Below, piece after piece: positions 16,242 to 24,525 of a stretch of DNA of 64,000 bases; position 1 is the first letter of the stretch, and every line of letters starts with the position of its first letter. The translations under genes were made by a program, and so were the position numbers. The stretch spans positions 1-64,000 of the forward strand of contig NZ_VTAV01000003.1 in assembly GCF_008180195.1 (NCBI RefSeq), read 5' to 3'. Under the pieces are notes generated by a model. That model made no database searches. It was not told where the DNA came from and saw nothing but the letters and a program-made list of their open reading frames with translations. Origin of the DNA: Sphingobacterium phlebotomi (GTDB lineage: Bacteria; Bacteroidota; Bacteroidia; Sphingobacteriales; Sphingobacteriaceae).

Positions 16242-19046
16242 TTAATGTGCTTCCAACCAATTGTTACCAATACCTGCTTCTACTTCAATGGGCACCTGTA
16301 GCTCGATGGCATTTTTCATGCGCTCTGTAATGATGGAAGATAATTGTTCCACCTCTTCCTTCGGAACATCAAACACCAATTCATCATGTACCTGCATAAT
16401 CATTTTGCCGGTTATCCCTTTTTCAACGATGTCCTGCTGAATATTGATCATGGCTATTTTTATCAAATCTGCTGCAGAGCCCTGTATAGGCGCATTGATC
16501 GCATTTCGTTCAGCGAAACCTCGAACCGTCATGTTTGCAGAATTGATGTCCCTCAAATAACGTCTACGTTTTAAAATAGTTTCCACATAACCATGTTCTT
16601 TGGCAAACTCGATGGCTTTTCGCATATACTCTTGAATCCCGGTATATTGGGAGAAATATTGTTCGATAATGGCGGCGGCATCTTTTCGTGGAATACCAAG
16701 GCTTTGTGAAAGACCAAAAGCAGACTGTCCATATATAATCCCGAAGTTGACCGCTTTAGCATTTCGACGCTGATCTGCGGTTACCTCTTCCAATGGTATT
16801 CCATAAACACGTGCAGCGGTGGCTCGGTGGATATCATGTCCGGCGGCGAAGGCATCCAGCATATTTTTGTCCTGACTGAGCGATGCCATCAAGCGAAGCT
16901 CGATTTGAGAGTAATCGGCAGATAAGAGTACATTCCCCGATTCTCGTGGAATAAACGCCTTCCGAACCTCACGTCCCCTCTCTGTCCGGATGGGAATGTT
17001 CTGTAGGTTCGGGTTTGTAGAGCTTAACCTTCCCGTCGCCGCAACGGCTTGGTTATAAGATGTATGTATTAATCCTGTTTCCGGATGGATTAGTCCGGGT
17101 AGGGCATCTACGTAGGTCGATCTTAATTTTTGTAGCTGTCGGAAATCAAGTATGTCCTTTACGATATCCGATTTGTGCGCTAATGCCAGCAGCACATCCT
17201 CGCCCGTCTTGTATTGGCCTGTTTTGGTTTTCTTGGCCTTAGGGTCGAGGTGCAATTTGTCAAAGAGTACCTCGCCTAGTTGTTTTGGGGACGCGATGTT
17301 GAATTGTACGCCCGCTTTTTCGTATATAACTTGTTCCAGTCGCTTAATATCCTCATCGAGCAATAAGGAGAATGTCTTTAACGTATTCACGTCGATTTTT
17401 ACACCGTTTTTTTCGATTTCAGCAAGGACATAGATCAGTGGAAATTCGACTTCCTCCGCGAGGCGCAAGGTATATGTTTCCGCTAACAAAGGCTTTAATA
17501 CCTCGTGTAGCTGCCAGGTAATGTCGGCGTCTTCGCCCGCATACTCCACCACTTTTTCTACCGCAACATCCCGCATGTTAGCCTGTTTTTTACCTCTTGG
17601 ACCGATGAGTTCCGTGATCGAAACCGGCGTGTACCCCAAATAATTCTCCGCCAGAACGTCCATGTTATGGCGTGTATCCGGATCGATGAGATAATGCGCT
17701 ATCATCGTGTCAAATAGGGGGCCTTGTACACGAACCCCATAGCGAGATAATAAAAGAATATCGTATTTTAGATTCTGTCCTACTTTTTCAATGCGCGGAT
17801 CTTCAAAGACACCCTTAAAAATATTAACGATAGCCTGAGCGACGGTATGGTCCGTCGGCGTTGGTACGTAATAAGCTTTGCCTTTTTCAAAAGAAAAAGA
17901 AAAGCCGACGATATCGGCAGATAACGCGTCGACGGAAGTTGTTTCTGTATCGAAGCAAAATTTCGATAGTGCAGCCAATTGTTTAGCGAGGTTTTGTTGC
18001 TTTTCTTCGGTGTCCACCAAAAGGTATTCGTGTGGCGTGTTGTGGATGTTTAAACCCGCCACGACTGGCTCTATAGGTGCCACGGCAGAGGTTACCGCCG
18101 GTTCGGGTTGAGCCGTTGCAAATAAATCCATCTGACCGGACGGATTTTTGGCAGCACTTTCCACGATATTGTAGTCATCACCAAATACCCTTTTGCCTAG
18201 TGTCCGGAATTCCAGCTCGGCGAAAAGAGGCTCCAATTGTTCTCGATCAGGCTCTTCTATTGCCAATAGCTTCTCCTCCAATTCTACCGGTACATCCAGT
18301 AAGATAGTGGCTAGTTTTTTCGATATAAGACCCTGTTCGGCGAAATTCTCTACATTTTCCCGTTGCTTACCTTTCAGTTCATGGCTATTTGCGATAAGGT
18401 TTTCTATCGAACCATATTGTTGAACGAGTTTCTTTGCCGTCTTTTCACCTATACCGGGAATCCCTGGGATATTATCTACAGCATCACCCCAGAGCCCGAG
18501 AATGTCAATCACTTGTAATACATCCGATATTTCCCATTTTTCCAAAATTTCAGGCACCCCCAAAACTTCTGCCCCGTTGCCCATGCGGGCAGGTTTGTAA
18601 ATAAATATTTGGTCAGATACCAACTGCCCGAAATCTTTATCAGGTGTCATACAATAGACGGTAAATCCCGCGCTTTCCGCTTTTTTTGCCAACGTTCCAA
18701 TAATATCATCCGCTTCATAACCATCTCTCGTAATAATGGGAATATTGAATCCCTCGATAAGACGGAAGATATAAGGAATAGATTTCGCCAGATCTTCCGG
18801 CATAGCTTCCCGTTGTGCTTTATAGGCCTCGAATTCAAGATGCCGATTCGTAGGCGCCTCTGTGTCGAATACCACTGCAATATGCGTAGGCCTTTGGTTC
18901 TTCAAAACTTCCAATAAGGTATTGGTAAAGCCCATAATAGCGCCTGTATTCAGTCCGTAGGAAGTCAAGCGAGGCACTTTGCTCAACGCGAAGTAAGCCC
19001 TATATATCAAGGCCATGCCATCTAGCAGAAATAATTTTTTCACCAT
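16242..19046 (-). CDS. polA: DNA polymerase I
   Basis: A 934-residue, three-domain Pol I. The 5' nuclease (about 1-290) shows LLDGMALIYRAYF, EADDIIGTLA, TPDKDFGQLV and GIPGIGEKTAKKL. The 3'-5' proofreading domain (about 340-540) looks active: FDTETTS, GQNLKYDILLL and YAGEDADIT retain the acidic metal ligands. The polymerase domain (about 560-934) has SADYSQIELRLMA (motif A), RRNAKAVNFGIIYG (motif B) and VHDELVFD (motif C). It fills gaps in repair and removes Okazaki primers. An in-frame TTG start 33 bases upstream would translate the promoter palindrome, so the ATG at 19046 is preferred, probably on a leaderless mRNA. Confidence 0.96.
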   Translation of the reverse strand: MVKKLFLLDGMALIYRAYFALSKVPRLTSYGLNTGAIMGFTNTLLEVLKNQRPTHIAVVFDTEAPTNRHLEFEAYKAQREAMPEDLAKSIPYIFRLIEGFNIPIITRDGYEADDIIGTLAKKAESAGFTVYCMTPDKDFGQLVSDQIFIYKPARMGNGAEVLGVPEILEKWEISDVLQVIDILGLWGDAVDNIPGIPGIGEKTAKKLVQQYGSIENLIANSHELKGKQRENVENFAEQGLISKKLATILLDVPVELEEKLLAIEEPDREQLEPLFAELEFRTLGKRVFGDDYNIVESAAKNPSGQMDLFATAQPEPAVTSAVAPIEPVVAGLNIHNTPHEYLLVDTEEKQQNLAKQLAALSKFCFDTETTSVDALSADIVGFSFSFEKGKAYYVPTPTDHTVAQAIVNIFKGVFEDPRIEKVGQNLKYDILLLSRYGVRVQGPLFDTMIAHYLIDPDTRHNMDVLAENYLGYTPVSITELIGPRGKKQANMRDVAVEKVVEYAGEDADITWQLHEVLKPLLAETYTLRLAEEVEFPLIYVLAEIEKNGVKIDVNTLKTFSLLLDEDIKRLEQVIYEKAGVQFNIASPKQLGEVLFDKLHLDPKAKKTKTGQYKTGEDVLLALAHKSDIVKDILDFRQLQKLRSTYVDALPGLIHPETGLIHTSYNQAVAATGRLSSTNPNLQNIPIRTERGREVRKAFIPRESGNVLLSADYSQIELRLMASLSQDKNMLDAFAAGHDIHRATAARVYGIPLEEVTADQRRNAKAVNFGIIYGQSAFGLSQSLGIPRKDAAAIIEQYFSQYTGIQEYMRKAIEFAKEHGYVETILKRRRYLRDINSANMTVRGFAERNAINAPIQGSAADLIKIAMINIQQDIVEKGITGKMIMQVHDELVFDVPKEEVEQLSSIITERMKNAIELQVPIEVEAGIGNNWLEAH

Positions 19047-19050
19047 ATAA

Positions 19051-19058
19051 CAAAAGTA
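19051..19058 (-). promoter_or_regulatory. -7 promoter box of polA, 4 bases before the ATG
   Basis: The minus strand reads TACTTTTG followed by TTAT and the polA ATG. A TTG lies 18 bases upstream, in proper -33 spacing. This predicts a leaderless polA transcript. Confidence 0.7.
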
Positions 19059-19089
19059 GGTTTTCTTTTTTTTCCGCAAAAAGAAAACC

Positions 19090-19097
19090 TACTTTTG
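19090..19097 (+). promoter_or_regulatory. -7 promoter box of rsgA
   Basis: TACTTTTG is the mirror copy of the polA box. Transcription should start near 19102, about 29 bases before the rsgA ATG and at the first base of a mini-ORF. Confidence 0.6.
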
Positions 19098-19101
19098 TTA
19101 T

Positions 19102-19128
19102 ATGATCATATCTAAACATATTTTATAA
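19102..19128 (+). CDS. Possible 8-codon leader ORF before rsgA
   Basis: ATG at 19102 opens a frame encoding MIISKHIL and stopping at 19128, two bases before the rsgA ATG at 19131. It lies 4 bases after a promoter box, the same spacing as in five other genes here, so a leaderless ribosome could start on it and pass to rsgA. It could equally be a by-product of the palindrome. No protein function is suggested. Confidence 0.25.
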   Translation: MIISKHIL

Positions 19129-19130
19129 AT

Positions 19131-20051
19131 ATGCGCGGCTTAGTAACGAAATCAACGGGAAGTTGGTACTTGGTGGAGAACGAAGAGGGTAAGCGTATAC
19201 AATGCCGTATCAAGGGTAAATTCCGTATTAAAGGAATCCAGACCACCAACCCCATTGCTGTAGGCGATTGGGTGGATTATGAATATGAGCCAGATCAAGA
19301 TAGCGCCGTTATCACAGCCCTCGAACCTCGTAAAAATTATATCATCCGCAGGTCCATAAACCTTTCGAAACAAGCTCAGATTATCGGAGCCAATCTCGAC
19401 CAAGCCTTGCTCGTTGTTACGTTGGCGTCACCCCCTACTTCCCTTGGCTTCATTGATCGTTTTTTAGTGACCGCGGAAGCCTATGATATCCCGGCCGTTT
19501 TAGTTTTCAATAAACTGGACTTGTTTTCCGAAGAAGGATTGGAAATATTGGAAGATTACATGGCCATGTATGCGCATATCGGTTATCCCTGCTATGCCAC
19601 ATCGGCTAGGGAAAAGACAAACATAGCGGAAGTGCGCCTCTTGTTGAAAGATAAGATCACGTTGGTCTCCGGCCATTCCGGTGTTGGAAAATCGACGCTC
19701 ATCAATGCTATAGAGCCATCTGTTGATTTAAAAACAGGTGAAATATCAGACTGGTCTGATAAAGGAAAACATACCACAACTTTTGCTGAAATGATAGACC
19801 TTTCCTTTGGCGGAAAACTGATTGATACGCCCGGTATACGGGAACTTGGTATAGTCGATATTGAAAAAGCGGAATTGGCCCATTTTTTTCCGGAAATGCG
19901 TGCCCGTTTAAATAAATGTCGTTTTCATAATTGTCGACATATTAACGAACCTGGGTGTGTTGTTCTTGATGCCGTTGAAAAAGGAGAGATCGAATCCTCC
20001 CGGTACGACAGTTATTTAAGTATCTATCATAATCAAGACACTCGGAATTAA
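19131..20051 (+). CDS. rsgA: Ribosome small subunit-dependent GTPase A
   Basis: RsgA checks late 30S subunit maturation, using GTP hydrolysis to release itself. The 306-residue protein has an N-terminal OB fold (about 1-65), then a circularly permuted GTPase with motif order G4-G1-G3: VFNKLDL, then GHSGVGKSTL, then DTPGIREL. A C-terminal zinc module has CRFHNCRHINEPGC (about residues 262-275). All motifs are intact. It diverges from polA across a perfect palindrome that carries both promoters. Confidence 0.95.
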   Translation: MRGLVTKSTGSWYLVENEEGKRIQCRIKGKFRIKGIQTTNPIAVGDWVDYEYEPDQDSAVITALEPRKNYIIRRSINLSKQAQIIGANLDQALLVVTLASPPTSLGFIDRFLVTAEAYDIPAVLVFNKLDLFSEEGLEILEDYMAMYAHIGYPCYATSAREKTNIAEVRLLLKDKITLVSGHSGVGKSTLINAIEPSVDLKTGEISDWSDKGKHTTTFAEMIDLSFGGKLIDTPGIRELGIVDIEKAELAHFFPEMRARLNKCRFHNCRHINEPGCVVLDAVEKGEIESSRYDSYLSIYHNQDTRN

Positions 20052-20139
20052 AAAAGCAAAAGAAAAGCATAACCAAAACATAAATAGAGACTAAGTTGTT
20101 CTTAGAAAGTAATTAGTGAGCATAATTTAAGAATCACAT

Positions 20140-21927
20140 ATGAAACCAATCTGGAAATGGGTCATCGGCATTCTGGTATTGATTGTCGTGGCTTTAGCGG
20201 GGATATCTTGGTATTTATCCCGTAACTGGAAACCTATAGTTGAAGAGAAATTAAAAGAACTGGTCAAAAATTCGACAGATAGTCTATACAGTTTGACTTA
20301 TGAAGACCTCAACATGAGCATTGCGTTGGGGAATCTAACCCTTAAAAATGTGATCCTAAAAGCAGATACACAAGTATACGCCCGTATGGAAGATGCCGAA
20401 CTAGCACCGGATAATCTTTACGGTATCGAGATCAAGGAACTGAAAGTAAAGCGCTTTGGTATTTTGAATGTACTCCGCAATAGAGAGCTGAACATCAAAT
20501 CCATTGATTTAACCGATCCCCGTATTCATCTGACAAATAAATACCACGCCTATAACGATACCGTCTCGGTTGAGAAACCTAAAAAAAGCTTATACGAAAG
20601 TGTAAAAGAAGTCTTTAATTCGGTGAATATCGGGGGCATTGATATGCAGAATGCCGCATTTAAATATTCTAAACTAGTAGATGGCCAATCGACAGACTTT
20701 GGCCTAGATAGTGTTCAAATCCGTGTGGAAGATATTTTGATTGATGAAAAAGCGCAGACAGATACCGCTCGTCTTTATTACACGAAACTAATCGAAGCTA
20801 TTATACCCGGCTTTGAATATAAGTTTTCGAATGGATTTTACATGGCGAAATTTGATATGCTGAAAATCAATACACAGGAACAAACCCTCTTGCTAACCAA
20901 CGTGGATTACAAGCCGGTGTTGGATAAAACTACTTTTTATAAGAAGCATGGTAAGAATGTAACACGTGCCGATTTGCATTTTGACACGCTCTACATGGAG
21001 AAGCTGGATTTTAAGCAATTGATTGAAAAACAGTATACAATAGCGCGTCGAGCACACATAAAAAATGGGTATGCGAAGTTATATGGAGACAAACGATACC
21101 CGAAGCAACCCGTTAACCAAATAGGGCAAGCTCCTCACCAAAAATTGATGCGGGTTAAAAAATTGATTCAGGTAGACACTGTCTTTGTGAAAAATGTAGA
21201 TGTGGTGTATGGCGAAATGAGTGGTAAATACCACCGCGAGGGTGAAATCAGTTTTAATGGAGCAACAGGTACATTGACTAACGTGACGAACGACACATTA
21301 ATCTTATCGCAAGATAAATATATGCGAGCTGATTTGCGGGCAAAGGTCATGGACCAAGGCAACCTGCATGCCAGGTTCACTTTTGATATGTTGAGTAAAA
21401 CTGGCGAACATAGTTACCATGGTACACTTGGGCGTATGAATGCGTCAGCATTCAACCGTATCCTAGATCCATTATTGAATGTCGGGATCAGATCGGGCAA
21501 TATACGTGGCATCCGTTTTGACATCAGCGGAACAGACTACCGTAGCCGCGGCGACTTCCGTTTCGATTACGATAACCTTAAGATCGATTTAAAAGCTGAA
21601 CCGGGTCAACAAAGAAAGAAAAGCTCACTAAAAATTGCGTCGTTTCTGGTTAATCAGCTCATTATAAACGATAGTAATCCTGATGCAAATGAGAAATACC
21701 ATATTGGAAAAGTGGATCATCGTCGCGTTCCAGAACATACATTCTTCAAGAATTTGTGGCAGAGTTTGCTGGACGGAATCAAACAAACAGCTGGAATAAG
21801 CAAAGAGCGTGAGGAAAAATGGAAAGAGCGGGCGGAAGTGGCAAAAGAAACCGTGGAGCGAACAAAGGAAACATCACAACAAACAAAAGGATTCATTAGA
21901 GGTTTATTCAAAAAGAAAGAGAAATAG
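20140..21927 (+). CDS. AsmA-like membrane-anchored periplasmic protein
   Basis: A 595-residue protein with one N-terminal membrane helix (about residues 5-27: VIGILVLIVVALAGISWYL) and a long beta-rich body. Repeated motifs such as LNMSIALGNLTLKNVILKAD and FDISGTDYRSRGDFRFDYDN match the AsmA/DUF748 style of bridge-like lipid-transfer proteins. The C-terminal 50 residues are very rich in Lys, Glu and Arg and probably form a coiled or amphipathic helix. A role in envelope lipid homeostasis is inferred from fold resemblance only. It stands 38 bases before trkH. Confidence 0.7.
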   Translation: MKPIWKWVIGILVLIVVALAGISWYLSRNWKPIVEEKLKELVKNSTDSLYSLTYEDLNMSIALGNLTLKNVILKADTQVYARMEDAELAPDNLYGIEIKELKVKRFGILNVLRNRELNIKSIDLTDPRIHLTNKYHAYNDTVSVEKPKKSLYESVKEVFNSVNIGGIDMQNAAFKYSKLVDGQSTDFGLDSVQIRVEDILIDEKAQTDTARLYYTKLIEAIIPGFEYKFSNGFYMAKFDMLKINTQEQTLLLTNVDYKPVLDKTTFYKKHGKNVTRADLHFDTLYMEKLDFKQLIEKQYTIARRAHIKNGYAKLYGDKRYPKQPVNQIGQAPHQKLMRVKKLIQVDTVFVKNVDVVYGEMSGKYHREGEISFNGATGTLTNVTNDTLILSQDKYMRADLRAKVMDQGNLHARFTFDMLSKTGEHSYHGTLGRMNASAFNRILDPLLNVGIRSGNIRGIRFDISGTDYRSRGDFRFDYDNLKIDLKAEPGQQRKKSSLKIASFLVNQLIINDSNPDANEKYHIGKVDHRRVPEHTFFKNLWQSLLDGIKQTAGISKEREEKWKERAEVAKETVERTKETSQQTKGFIRGLFKKKEK

Positions 21928-21964
21928 GACGGAGAGGGGTTAAGAAGGAGAACAACTTTCAAGA

Positions 21965-23743
21965 ATGGATGCAATCATCGGATTTTTAAAATTTTTATTA
22001 AAATATAGAAACAAATTAGTGGACCGTACGATGTTCTATCTGAGCATGGTATGTGCCCTAATGACCCTCGCCCATATCGGCTACATCACCGACAAACAAC
22101 TCGCGGAAACTTCGGAAGACACCGTCATCGGGATGTTCTATTTCCTCTTCGTACTAGGCACGCTTCGGACGGTCGCGTCTATCCTAGCGGAGCGGAAAAT
22201 CAACGTGTCCCATATTTCCGGTCTGGTGCTGCTGGTTTATTTCTTTATTATTAGTATTTCCCGGCTGGCAGGTGGGGAATACTTTACTAAAATGGAATGG
22301 GTATATCTGGGCATTGCATTGGTTTTCCTATCGGAGCTATCCCGTAATAGCCTCTTTTTCGACAACTTCTATTTCAACCCCACGATTCTATTCGTTATCA
22401 GCTTTCTCGCGCTGATCCTGCTGGGAACCGTATTATTGATGTTGCCCCGTACCACGCTCGTTGCCCCGTTGAGTTTTGTGGATGCGCTTTTTATGGCCAC
22501 GAGCGCCGTATGCATCACCGGGCTTACGGTAACCGATATATCCACGAACTTCTCCGTTTTCGGACAGAGCGTCATCATGTTGCTCATTCAGATCGGTGGA
22601 CTGGGCATCATGACATTCACCGGCTTTTTCGGTTATTTTTTCTCGGGTGGATTTTCCTATAAAAACCAACTGATGTTTGGCGAAATATTAGGAGAGAATA
22701 AACTGAATTCTGTCATCTCGACCCTACTTACCATTATCTTTATTACGCTTTTTTTTGAACTGATTGGCGGCGTTTTTATTTTCTTTTCGTTAGACGCAAC
22801 ACAGTTTGGATCTATGGGCGAGCGTATATTTTTCTCCGCTTTCCACGCCATCTCATCGTTCTGTAACGCTGGATTTACTATTTTGCCAGAAGGTATGGGG
22901 CAGGATATCTATCGTTTCAATTACGGTTTTCAACTAGCCATCACCTGCTCCTTTATATTGGGCGGATTAGGATTTGGTACCGTGTATAATTTTTACACTT
23001 TTTTAAAACAGAAGGCAAAACAGCTGCTGCATAAACTAATTCTGCGCCGGCCATACATCCACAAGCCACGTGCATTTTCGTTCAACACCCGTTTTATCCT
23101 GCTGTGTAATGCCATCGTTCTGGTATTGGCTACAATATCATATTATATTCTGGAACAACGGCATACCCTAGCAGACGACCCATCATTTCTTGGAGACTGG
23201 GTCACTTCGTTTTTTATGGCGAATTCTTCACGGACGGCCGGGTTTGACAATGTGAATATCGATTTTTTGGCTACCCCCACGTTAATTATGATGGTCACGT
23301 TGATGTGGATGGGGGCATCTCCGGGTTCAACGGGGGGCGGTGTAAAGATTACGACAGTAGCCTTAGCCATCATGAATATTATCGCTTTGGCACGTGGCAA
23401 GGAATCCATTGAGATTTACAAACGCCGAATAGCGGTAGAGTCCGTCAATAAGGCCTTTGCAATCATCGTGCTTTCTGTACTCACGATTACGCTGAGTTTT
23501 GTATTGATGAATTTCACGGATCCCCAACAACAGATGAAAGCGCTTCTTTTTGAAGTTGTGTCAGCCTATTCCACCTGCGGACTGAGCTTGGGCATTACGC
23601 CCTCTTTATCGGCAACGGGCAAGATAATTGTGGCAGGAACCATGTTCGTCGGACGGGTCGGCACATTAACTTTATTGGTTGCTTTTATTAAGAACACCAG
23701 AAACAAAAGCTATATTTATCCTACAGAAAAGATTTTATTTTAA
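21965..23743 (+). CDS. trkH: TrkH-family potassium uptake channel subunit
   Basis: A 592-residue integral membrane protein of the SKT superfamily. The four pore loops with selectivity-filter glycines are visible: ATSAVCITGLTVTDIST, ISSFCNAGFTILPEG, SSRTAGFDNVN and AYSTCGLSLGITPSL. Two extra N-terminal membrane helices precede the core, as in many Bacteroidota TrkH. It imports K+ with the cytoplasmic TrkA/KtrA gating ring encoded directly downstream. Stop and start codons overlap (TAATG), indicating translational coupling. Confidence 0.93.
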   Translation: MDAIIGFLKFLLKYRNKLVDRTMFYLSMVCALMTLAHIGYITDKQLAETSEDTVIGMFYFLFVLGTLRTVASILAERKINVSHISGLVLLVYFFIISISRLAGGEYFTKMEWVYLGIALVFLSELSRNSLFFDNFYFNPTILFVISFLALILLGTVLLMLPRTTLVAPLSFVDALFMATSAVCITGLTVTDISTNFSVFGQSVIMLLIQIGGLGIMTFTGFFGYFFSGGFSYKNQLMFGEILGENKLNSVISTLLTIIFITLFFELIGGVFIFFSLDATQFGSMGERIFFSAFHAISSFCNAGFTILPEGMGQDIYRFNYGFQLAITCSFILGGLGFGTVYNFYTFLKQKAKQLLHKLILRRPYIHKPRAFSFNTRFILLCNAIVLVLATISYYILEQRHTLADDPSFLGDWVTSFFMANSSRTAGFDNVNIDFLATPTLIMMVTLMWMGASPGSTGGGVKITTVALAIMNIIALARGKESIEIYKRRIAVESVNKAFAIIVLSVLTITLSFVLMNFTDPQQQMKALLFEVVSAYSTCGLSLGITPSLSATGKIIVAGTMFVGRVGTLTLLVAFIKNTRNKSYIYPTEKILF

Positions 23744-24429
23744 TGAAGTATATTGTTTTAGGTCTCGGGCACTTTGGAAAATCATTGGCAATACACTTAA
23801 CGGAGTTAGGCCATGAGGTTATTGCAGTCGATAAAAAGCTGACTATTGTAGAACAGCTGAAAGATCGCATCACCCACACGGTATGTATGGATACGACGGA
23901 TAGAGAAGCCATGACTTCTCTTCCGCTAAAGGATTCCCATGCGGTAATTGTGGCCATAGGAGAAGACGAAGGGGCTTCCTTATTGACAACGGCTTTGTTG
24001 AAACAACTGAACGTAAAACGGATCATCGGGCGCGTGGTTTCTGATTTGCAGAAAACCGTGCTCGAGGCAATGCAGATAGAAGATTATATCATGCCGGAAG
24101 AAGAAGCTGCAGAACGGTTAGCGCTGCGCCTGGATAATGTGGACATTATTGACTCCTTCAAGATATCAGATCGATACAGTATTGTGGAAACACGTGTTCC
24201 TTCCAAATATGTAGGGATGACCTTAAAAGAAGCGGATCTTACCAACCAATATAAAGTTATCGTCTTGACAACTGTAAAATCTTACGAAGAGAAAATAGAT
24301 GGAAAGACCGTGCTTCGCAACGAAGCTTCCGGCATCGCCAGATCGGAAACGAGATTGGACGAAGGAGACCTGCTTGTGCTATTCGGAGAGCTCTCCAACA
24401 TTCAACGTCTGATACAAAAAACGGATTAA
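23743..24429 (+). CDS. trkA: TrkA-family potassium channel regulatory subunit
   Basis: A 228-residue KtrA-type RCK protein. The N-terminal Rossmann domain has YIVLGLGHFGKSLA followed by the acidic VIAVDKK strand end that binds the nucleotide ribose, then MDTTDRE and AVIVAIGEDEG. The C-terminal RCK_C domain (about 135-225) contains VPSKYVGMTLKEADLTN. Such rings gate TrkH/KtrB by ATP, ADP or NAD(H) and c-di-AMP. It overlaps trkH by one base. Confidence 0.93.
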   Translation: MKYIVLGLGHFGKSLAIHLTELGHEVIAVDKKLTIVEQLKDRITHTVCMDTTDREAMTSLPLKDSHAVIVAIGEDEGASLLTTALLKQLNVKRIIGRVVSDLQKTVLEAMQIEDYIMPEEEAAERLALRLDNVDIIDSFKISDRYSIVETRVPSKYVGMTLKEADLTNQYKVIVLTTVKSYEEKIDGKTVLRNEASGIARSETRLDEGDLLVLFGELSNIQRLIQKTD

Positions 24430-24455
24430 TAGCCTTAGGATTCCAATTATTTATA

Positions 24456-24463
24456 TATTTTTG
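24456..24463 (+). promoter_or_regulatory. -7 promoter box before the YfhO gene
   Basis: TATTTTTG matches TAnnTTTG in the 96-base gap after trkA, giving a leader of roughly 55 bases. The leader carries repeated word-like stretches (AAGACTAAGGATTAAAGACA and nearby) of a kind often seen in intergenic DNA of this group. Confidence 0.45.
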
Positions 24464-24525
24464 GCCTTGATGCCATTTGATAGGATCAAAGACTAAGGAT
24501 TAAAGACATAAGATAACAATACTAT

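Larger units (their letters stand above)
19044..19104. repeat. Perfect 27-bp inverted repeat with mirrored promoters between polA and rsgA
   Basis: Bases 19044-19070 are the exact reverse complement of 19078-19104, with a 7-base centre (tttccgc). Each arm carries TACTTTTG, a full TAnnTTTG box, pointing outward. The left arm ends in the polA start codon; the right arm therefore creates a mirrored ATG at 19102-19104, which opens an 8-codon reading frame stopping 2 bases before the rsgA ATG. The polA side has a TTG 18 bases before its box, while the rsgA side has TTT there. Confidence 0.9.

Noticed and set aside
19047-19079. Longer polA start at a TTG codon (11 extra residues)
   Set aside because: The extra codons fall in the promoter palindrome, and the residues KKKKTYFCY precede the family's normal N-terminus (VKKLFLLDG).
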